Source: Dicaeum eximium (lineage: Eukaryota > Chordata > Aves > Passeriformes > Dicaeidae). Taken from it: a DNA stretch of 64,000 nucleotides. Numbering within the stretch: position 1 is the first letter of the stretch; each line of letters opens with the position of its first letter. Where the stretch lies: positions 565,655-629,654 of the forward strand of contig VWZP01010941.1 of assembly GCA_013396995.1 (NCBI GenBank), given 5' to 3'. Made by a program: the position numbers and the translations under genes. Shown piece after piece: positions 62,501 through 64,000 of the stretch. Under the pieces are notes generated by a model. The model was not told the DNA's origin. It ran no database searches and saw nothing but the letters and a program-made list of their open reading frames with translations.

Positions 62501-63849
62501 AGCTTGTGCTTGGAGTTGGGAGCGGTCTCTTCCCCACAAGGAAAAGACAAACTTGTTTCCCCCTGTGCATGTGTAATTTGCACAGAAACCTGTGTTCAGA
62601 CCCTGTTACCCAACGTGCCAGTCTCCCCAGTGCTGACAGCATGAGAGCCCATGAAGCTGCTGTGCATGCAGTTTTGGGTTGTTTATCATCAGAGGGCACA
62701 GGAAGGCGCTTTACCCCATCCTACTAGCTCCTGTTAGGATTTCTCTCTTCCCTTTAGTGGGGAGTGGGAAGAAGAAGCCATCTCAGAAGTCACTTGAGAG
62801 AGTAGAACTGGGTGATGTGGTGCCAGAGGAAGACAGAAGTGGCCAGGAAAGAAGAGAAGTTCAAACAGGGTCACAAAACAGAATGGCATCTTTTCTTGTA
62901 GATAAATGGTCTGCTTCAGTGAGTGGAAAGAAAGGTGATGCAGAAGGCTGGAGACTCTCTCTATGAATGAGGGGCTGTTCCCCTTGCAGGCGGTACAACC
63001 ATGGCTGAAGGTGGAGACAGACCTGGCAGACAAGGGTTTTCAGCTGATTCGAGCGGTTGAAGAAAGCCCAAAAGACAAAACTTTTGATTGCTAGAGCTGC
63101 CATGGATTTTCCCCATGCCTTCTGGCCAGGCTCTGTCCTGCCTGGGGCTGCACATCAGGTGTCTGCAAGTCCAGTGACCTGACTGACCACCCACGTCCCT
63201 TATCCTGCCTTCCTGGGTCGGCAGGTCCCCTCTGACTGGAAAAGTGCTGTTTAGACTGGAGACTAATGGCCTTTAAGTGACATGATTGTATTATGTTAAG
63301 CGTCTATAGGCTTTACCATTAGGCACTAAGCAGTTTATGACTCATAGCAGAGAAGCCCTTGTCCTGAAGAGTTTACACGCTAAATGGTCTGGACAGGCAA
63401 GGCTTGGAAGAGGCAAGGTTTCCTCCTTCTGCCTGTCGGAGAGCAGATCTAAGGAAGGCCTGGCACAGGACATGTCTTCTGAGTTTAGAGGAGCACCTTG
63501 GTTCTAAGTCGTGTATGTTCAGGTTTCCTGGAGAGAAATACTTCTGCAATGGGATTTGTACAGTGGGAGGAGAATCATATCTAATTTTAGCTTAGTTTTT
63601 GTGCATGTTTTGGTTTTAAGGGGGCTTAGACACGATGTGTTTTGGGTGCATCCGTTTCATCAGATATATTCCCTTACTCAGTGCATAATTACAGTGTTCT
63701 GCAGCAGGAGTCTGAATGCTCCCTCTTAAAGCAGTAGTATGCAGAGAACCAGGAGATTACTACATTAGTGTCCATATGAAAGACTTATTAAGAGACCGTA
63801 TAAACAGAGAAAGGACACATGCTCTGTGTAAACAGGCTCTGCTGGAGCG

Positions 63850-64000
63850 TGATTCACAGAATAATGTAAATAGAGATTTCTAATCCACCTGTTCAAAGTA
63901 GAGCTAACTTCAAACTTAGATTGGGTTGCTCTGGGTCTTCTCGAGATAAGTTTGAATGTCTCCAGGGGAGGAGATTTTGCCACCAATCTGTTCCAGAGTT
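63850..64000 (-). repeat. CR1 LINE fragment, minus strand, cut by window end
   Basis: The text gattcacagaataatg, then attgggttgctctgggtctt, then taagtttgaatgtctccagg, and tctgttccagagtt matches the antisense CR1 3' region (aggttgctcagggccttctc, gtcttgaaaatctccaggga, cctgttccagtg). The 3' end is at the left, and the element continues beyond 64000. Confidence 0.8.

Larger units (their letters stand above)
52384..64000 (+). other. ERI3 intron 5 (continues past the window)
   Basis: At least 11.6 kb of intron after the gtgagt donor. I looked for the next expected exon (a peptide like LPGQCQYLGLPVADYF) and did not find it. The region contains a pyrimidine homopolymer tract at 53.82 kb, a MIR-like relic at 56.6 kb, a CR1 fragment entering at the right edge, and CpG-retaining candidate regulatory segments at 54.20-54.43, 61.08-61.29 and 62.23-62.50 kb. 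No other gene is supportable. Confidence 0.85.

Noticed and set aside
1..64000. tRNA, rRNA, CRISPR, bacterial operons or intact transposase genes
   Set aside because: I saw no cloverleaf with A/B box pairs, no ribosomal RNA, no spaced identical repeats, and no intact transposon coding frame. The content is ordinary vertebrate gene and intergenic DNA.

Overview
This is vertebrate nuclear DNA, most likely from a bird. The evidence is several CR1 LINE fragments, including copies with the typical avian antisense 3' end (CAGAATCACAGAAT, then GGTTGGAAGGGA-like text), low repeat density, very GC-rich promoter islands with assembly gaps, and one widely spaced multi-exon gene. It is not bacterial, and most open frames in it are chance.

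Only one gene can be identified with confidence: ERI3 (ERI1 exoribonuclease family member 3, also called prion protein interacting protein), on the + strand. Four consecutive coding exons are present at 29740-30008, 43790-43906, 50024-50083 and 52292-52383. All have consensus splice sites and compatible phases. They encode the N-terminal tail and the ExoI (D-x-E) and ExoII (GDWD) parts of a DEDDh 3'-5' exonuclease. The first coding exon probably lies in or beside a gapped CpG island at about 20.4-20.8 kb. The ExoIII part, roughly the last 85 residues, is expected beyond position 64000.

Layout: (1) 1-1590 is a CpG island with a consensus splice donor on the minus strand, probably the promoter and untranslated first exon of a divergent gene; by human synteny RNF220 is the best guess. 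It contains an exact 323-bp direct duplication next to an N, which looks like an unmerged contig overlap. (2) About 1.6-20.3 kb is intergenic, with old CR1 and MIR-like repeats, a GA-rich tract and a 107-nt imperfect hairpin. (3) 20.38-20.77 kb is the putative ERI3 promoter island, with ZNF143-, NRF1- and Sp1-like sites and a 34-N gap. (4) 20.8-64 kb is ERI3 exons and introns. The introns hold CR1 remnants and several AT-rich but CpG-retaining stretches with homeodomain-type cores, which resemble conserved noncoding elements.

I found no novel multi-gene system. The items most worth checking are the duplication artefact, the gapped ERI3 first exon with its promoter, the hairpin at 13.7 kb, and the candidate regulatory elements at 38.5, 42.4-43.2, 54.2 and 28.2 kb.
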